Below are positions 60,620-64,000 of a stretch of 64,000 nucleotides of DNA, piece by piece (position 1 is the stretch's first letter; the number at the start of each line of letters is the position of its first letter). The translations under genes and the position numbers were made by a program. The notes under the pieces are model-generated. The model saw only the letters and a list, made by a program, of their open reading frames with translations, was not told the DNA's origin and did no database searches. Source of the stretch: Staphylococcus condimenti (lineage in GTDB: Bacteria; Bacillota; Bacilli; Staphylococcales; Staphylococcaceae); the NCBI RefSeq assembly GCF_001618885.1, contig NZ_CP015114.1:372001-436000 (forward strand), read 5' to 3'.

Positions 60620-61696
60620 TTATCTGATCTCCTTTATTAAAGAATCATGGTTTAGCGCGCTTAATTGCTCAGAATTCGCGCCGACCCCTTTAAACGTATA
60701 TTCATCTATACGCATATCTTCATTATATAATACGACTTCGTCTTCTGCAGTAACTGAATCATCTACAGCTACAAACATATGACTCATCATCAACGCTTTA
60801 ATCGGGTAGCGTTTACCATTGATTATAGCTTCATGTTTTGCTCTAGTTCGTAATACTCCATCTCCATATCCAACATCAACTACAGCAAGTTTTGTATGAT
60901 CTTGTTCTACTTCATAAGCAAAACTATATCCGCAATATTTGCCTTTTTGAACATCTCTCACTTGAATAACATTTCCTTTAACAGTAAGCGATTGTTGAAT
61001 TTGGTCTTCTGATAATTTGCTGTATGGACGAGAGCCATATAAAGCGATACCTACACGCCCATGTGTATGATTGGGTAAAAGCTGTTGATTTTCACGATAA
61101 AAAGCTGCACTATTTTGTGCATGTATTAATTCAAATTCGTATCCTTCTTCTAAAAGTGAATGAACAATATTCAACCATGCTTCTTTTTCAATCTCATATT
61201 CAGGTACATCAAATTCATCAGCATACCCAAAATGTGTCCAAATACCTGAAATTACCATTTTATCATCACTTTTATTTTGTTCATGATCTTGAAGTACTTC
61301 TTTAAATTCATCTAAATTTCGCAACCCAGAACGATGTAAAAGATTTTCAAATTCTAAATGTACATGAATACCTTTCAAATCTTCTTTATATTTATTATAG
61401 AAATTCAAAGAGGGGAGGGTCATATGAATTTCATTATTGCGCACTGTATCGAAATCATATACAGCATTCATTAAAAAGATAGTTGCTTTAGGCGCTATTT
61501 TTCTGATTCTAACTGCTTCTTTCAATGAAGTTGTGCTAAACGTATCAATACCAGCTTCTTGAAATGCTTTTACAGAAAATTCCAATCCATAGTTATAAGC
61601 ATTGTTTTTAACAACTGCCATTAAATTTTGATTTGCTTTTACTTGTTTTGCATTATCAATAAATTTCTTTCTATCAACTGACCAAACTGCTGTCAT
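60620..61696 (-). CDS. alr: Alanine-racemase-family protein of the dap operon
   Basis: A 358-residue PLP-dependent racemase with the cofactor lysine, Lys30, in [10 protein letters not shown], a [12 protein letters not shown] block and GYGDGVLR. A tyrosine in CGYSFAYE may be the second catalytic base. It is the second Alr-like gene of staphylococci (alr2), set between a peptidase and lysA. Substrate may be alanine or a diaminopimelate isomer; the position favours a role in lysine synthesis, but this is not shown. One base separates it from lysA. Confidence 0.88.
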   Translation of the reverse strand: MTAVWSVDRKKFIDNAKQVKANQNLMAVVKNNAYNYGLEFSVKAFQEAGIDTFSTTSLKEAVRIRKIAPKATIFLMNAVYDFDTVRNNEIHMTLPSLNFYNKYKEDLKGIHVHLEFENLLHRSGLRNLDEFKEVLQDHEQNKSDDKMVISGIWTHFGYADEFDVPEYEIEKEAWLNIVHSLLEEGYEFELIHAQNSAAFYRENQQLLPNHTHGRVGIALYGSRPYSKLSEDQIQQSLTVKGNVIQVRDVQKGKYCGYSFAYEVEQDHTKLAVVDVGYGDGVLRTRAKHEAIINGKRYPIKALMMSHMFVAVDDSVTAEDEVVLYNEDMRIDEYTFKGVGANSEQLSALNHDSLIKEIR

Positions 61697-61698
61697 AT

Positions 61699-62856
61699 TT
61701 AACCCTCCTGACCATACTGAAACAATAAGTTCTCATAATAATCGGCAATACGAATAAGTTGGCTTTCATCGAAATTAAGTTTAGGTGTATGTAAACCATG
61801 AACCCAATCTTTTTCTTCATTTCGAATACCTACGAATGCGAAGTAACTTGGTGCAATTTGACTATAGAAACTAAAATCTTCACCAAATAAATAAGGCTTA
61901 TCTAATTCCACCACTTCAAAATCTGCTTTATGCAATGCGTTTACAACTTGATCATGTAATTTTGGATCATTATAAGTAGGGGGATATCCTTCTTCAAACT
62001 TCACTTCACAATTAACGCCAAACAATAGTTGAACACTCTGTGCAATTTTAGTCATTTGATCTTTTACAATTTGTAAATCTTCAGTATCATACGTACGTAT
62101 TGTACCTTCTAAGTAACCGTGGCTAGGGACTGTATTAATAGCTTCTCCAGCTTCAAATCGTCCAATATGCACAATGTTATATTGCAATCCATTAAGGTGG
62201 TATTGTTGAATTGTACTAACTTGATTTAATACATGCTGCAATCCTTCACCACAAGAAAGTCCTTGTTCTTTATTAGCTACATGACTTGATTGACCCTCTA
62301 GGAAAAATCTATATTCAGTAGCGCTTGCAGTGATTTCCTCATTAAGTATTGTAACTGTTCCTTCATCATTGAAAGGCATCACATGTATACCGAAAATGGC
62401 TTCAATAGGGTATTGCTCAAATGCGCCAGCTTTTATGAGGTGATTTGCACCACCGCCTGTTTCTTCTGCAGGTTGGAATATAAAAACAACATTATGAGGT
62501 AGCTCTCCTTTATCAGCCAATGATTTGCAACGTTTAACAAATAAAAGCAGAGCAGTCGTATGACCATCATGGCCGCAAGCATGCATGACGTTATCTTTAC
62601 TACTTCTGAAATCAATTTCATTTTCTTCATGTATAGGTAGGGCGTCAATATCAGCTCTATAAGCGATAGTATGCTGGCTGTTTCCTTCTAAATAAGCAAT
62701 TGCTCCTGTTTCTAATGGACGAGTATAAGGAACTCCGAGGGCTTCCAAAAATTCTATAATGTGTGCTGTAGTTTCAAACTCTTGAAAACTTAATTCGGGA
62801 TTTTGATGTAAATGGCGACGATGTTCAATAACAAATTCTAATTCACTTTGAGTCAT
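61699..62856 (-). CDS. M20-family amidohydrolase, probable N-acetyl-diaminopimelate deacetylase
   Basis: A 385-residue M20D metallo-amidohydrolase. Metal ligands are HACGHDGH (near 91) and the EETGGG block (near 131). The dimer lid is present and the C-terminal GEDFSFYS is typical. Following DapH, which makes N-acetyl intermediates, it is the natural deacetylase of the acetyl branch of the lysine pathway. The name hipO-like is often used in staphylococci. Only position supports the exact substrate. Confidence 0.88.
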   Translation of the reverse strand: MTQSELEFVIEHRRHLHQNPELSFQEFETTAHIIEFLEALGVPYTRPLETGAIAYLEGNSQHTIAYRADIDALPIHEENEIDFRSSKDNVMHACGHDGHTTALLLFVKRCKSLADKGELPHNVVFIFQPAEETGGGANHLIKAGAFEQYPIEAIFGIHVMPFNDEGTVTILNEEITASATEYRFFLEGQSSHVANKEQGLSCGEGLQHVLNQVSTIQQYHLNGLQYNIVHIGRFEAGEAINTVPSHGYLEGTIRTYDTEDLQIVKDQMTKIAQSVQLLFGVNCEVKFEEGYPPTYNDPKLHDQVVNALHKADFEVVELDKPYLFGEDFSFYSQIAPSYFAFVGIRNEEKDWVHGLHTPKLNFDESQLIRIADYYENLLFQYGQEG

Positions 62857-62888
62857 AATATCCTTCCTTTATTCACTATAATATGTAT

Positions 62889-62936
62889 AAAAGGCGTATG
62901 TGCTACTCTATACAACGCACACAATACGCCTTTTTA
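62889..62936 (-). terminator. Internal terminator or attenuator in the dap operon
   Basis: On the minus strand AAAAGGCGTAT pairs with ATACGCCTTTT, with inner pairing GTGTGCG/GCAC and a T-rich tail. It lies between dapH and the amidohydrolase gene, so some transcripts should end there while others continue. Confidence 0.8.
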
Positions 62937-62971
62937 ATTAATCATAAAATTATATAAGTGTGATAAATCAC

Positions 62972-63691
62972 TTAGTCATTCAACTTACGTAATGCTGAAA
63001 CAATTTCACGTTTAGAGTCTTCAACTTCAGAAGTTTGTTTAATTACTTTTGCAGGTGTACCTGCAACTACAGCACCGGCAGGTACATCTTGGGTTACAAT
63101 TGCACCTGCAGCTACAATTGAGCCTTCTCCAACTCTAACACCTTCAAGAATAACTGCATTAGCACCAATTAATACATTATCTTCAATGATAACAGGAGAG
63201 GCACTTGGCGGTTCAATTACGCCAGCTAACACTGCACCTGCGCCAACGTGGACATTTTTACCAGTAGTGGCACGTCCACCTAAAGTAGCATTCATATCAA
63301 TCATTGTGCCTTCTCCAACAACAGCACCAATATTGATTGTAGCACCCATCATAACTACAGCACCATCTTCGATTACAGCATGTTCTCTGATAAATGCACC
63401 TGGTTCAATACGTGCATTTGTATTACGTAAATCTTTTAATGGAATAGCTGAATTACGACGATCCATTTCAATTTCTACTTCTTCAATATAGTTTTTATTG
63501 TCATTATAGAAATCTTCCCAATCAGAAGCTTCACAGAAAATCACTTTTGAATTTTCGCTTCCAAAAACTTTGAAATTGTCAGGGAAGGTAACTTGTCCTA
63601 ATACACCATTTACATATACTTTAAGCGGTGTTGATTTCTTTGCATTACTAATATATTGAATAATTTCCTCAGCTGAAAAATCTTTAACCAT
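62972..63691 (-). CDS. dapH: Tetrahydrodipicolinate N-acetyltransferase
   Basis: DapH (DapD) acetylates tetrahydrodipicolinate in the acetyl branch of lysine synthesis. The 239-residue protein has an N-terminal alpha/beta domain and a left-handed beta helix of hexapeptide repeats (about 95-205, such as [20 protein letters not shown] in part). Family members act as trimers. ATG 63691 follows GGAGATGG. It belongs to the acetylase pathway, in keeping with the downstream deacetylase. Confidence 0.96.
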   Translation of the reverse strand: MVKDFSAEEIIQYISNAKKSTPLKVYVNGVLGQVTFPDNFKVFGSENSKVIFCEASDWEDFYNDNKNYIEEVEIEMDRRNSAIPLKDLRNTNARIEPGAFIREHAVIEDGAVVMMGATINIGAVVGEGTMIDMNATLGGRATTGKNVHVGAGAVLAGVIEPPSASPVIIEDNVLIGANAVILEGVRVGEGSIVAAGAIVTQDVPAGAVVAGTPAKVIKQTSEVEDSKREIVSALRKLND

Positions 63692-63713
63692 TTAAATTCC
63701 ATCTCCTCTGTTA

Positions 63714-64000
63714 TTAATTATTAATGTTATCAAATGTATAATACCCTTTAGGTTTTGCAACCAATCGTTCCGCAGCTTTTAAAGCACCATTTGCAAAGAT
63801 ATCTTTGGATTGAGCACGGTGTGTTAATTCAATCGTTTCGTCAACGCCTGCAAATAACACATCATGTTCACCCACAATAGTGCCGCCGCGAATCGCACTG
63901 ATTCCGATATCATCAGGTTGTCTTTTTTCATTTTTTTCATGTCTATCATATACAGGATTTACATTATCCTTTAATTCTTTAATGACATCATACAATTTAA
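63714..64000 (-). CDS. dapB: 4-Hydroxy-tetrahydrodipicolinate reductase, C-terminal part
   Basis: This is the last part of DapB, which reduces the dihydrodipicolinate intermediate with NAD(P)H. The visible 95 residues contain [21 protein letters not shown] (in part) and the end [21 protein letters not shown], the standard C-terminus. The frame stays open to the window edge; a TTG at 63995 is not the true start. It lies 22 bases upstream of dapH in the operon. Confidence 0.93.
   Translation of the reverse strand, partial: KLYDVIKELKDNVNPVYDRHEKNEKRQPDDIGISAIRGGTIVGEHDVLFAGVDETIELTHRAQSKDIFANGALKAAERLVAKPKGYYTFDNINN

Overview
This 64 kb window is ordinary chromosomal DNA of a low-GC Gram-positive coccus, almost certainly a Staphylococcus that is not S. 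aureus. The evidence is a run of staphylococcal marker genes: arlRS, cvfC, bshA, gpsB-rnpB, recU-pbp2 and thyA-dfrA-fakB2-msrAB-crr. The isrR small RNA also sits at its genus-typical place between a PAP2 phosphatase gene and arlR. From memory the gene order is collinear with S. aureus, while the proteins are clearly diverged. The species cannot be fixed from the sequence alone. There are no rRNA or tRNA genes, CRISPR arrays, insertion sequences, prophage parts or resistance islands.

Layout. 1-2.1 kb: end of hepS, menG and hepT (menaquinone). 2.2-2.7 kb: ndk, with a cre-type box over its promoter. 2.9-9.7 kb: aroC-aroB-aroA plus a TPR protein, YpiB, YpjA and a membrane zinc peptidase, closed by a terminator. 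9.7-17.6 kb: MazG-like protein, bshA, cca, birA, dinG, asnS. 17.6-19.4 kb: dnaD-nth-ypoC. 19.4-22.3 kb on the minus strand: recU-pbp2. 22.5-25.5 kb: yppE, ypsA, gpsB, RNase P RNA and a THUMP methyltransferase. 25.5-31 kb: RarD-like transporter, a double dynamin-like GTPase broken by a frameshift, and a 5'-3' exonuclease. 31-32.2 kb on the minus strand: an RNase H-like protein, and a queuosine-precursor transporter behind a preQ1-type riboswitch. 32.3-38.4 kb: zinc-finger protein with a probable ATT start, cvfC, brxA, thyA-dfrA-fakB2, msrA-msrB-crr-yozE. 38.5-42.3 kb: CtpA protease, GNAT, murG, PAP2. 42.3-44.7 kb: isrR (minus) and arlRS. 44.9-49 kb: sucAB. 49.3-53.4 kb: small membrane protein, VOC protein, DUF6501 protein and a MoxR/VWA pair. 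53.7-55 kb: brnQ behind CodY boxes. 55-58.2 kb on the minus strand: lipid kinase, TelA, XpaC, acylphosphatase. 58.3-59.2 kb: DUF1033 protein and cspA with a long leader. 59.3-64 kb on the minus strand: end of the dap/lysine operon.

The most interesting content lies between the genes. A minus-strand, Fur-boxed, C-rich small RNA (isrR) has a perfect consensus promoter and a terminator. A preQ1-I riboswitch overlaps the Shine-Dalgarno sequence of a queuosine-precursor transporter. CodY boxes lie at brnQ, and cre-like sites at ndk and sucA. The cspA leader is nearly 300 nt long and holds a hairpin near the start codon. The one clear lesion is a single-base frameshift in the dynamin-like gene. No wholly novel multi-gene system is evident; the MoxR-ATPase/VWA pair is the best protein-level unknown.
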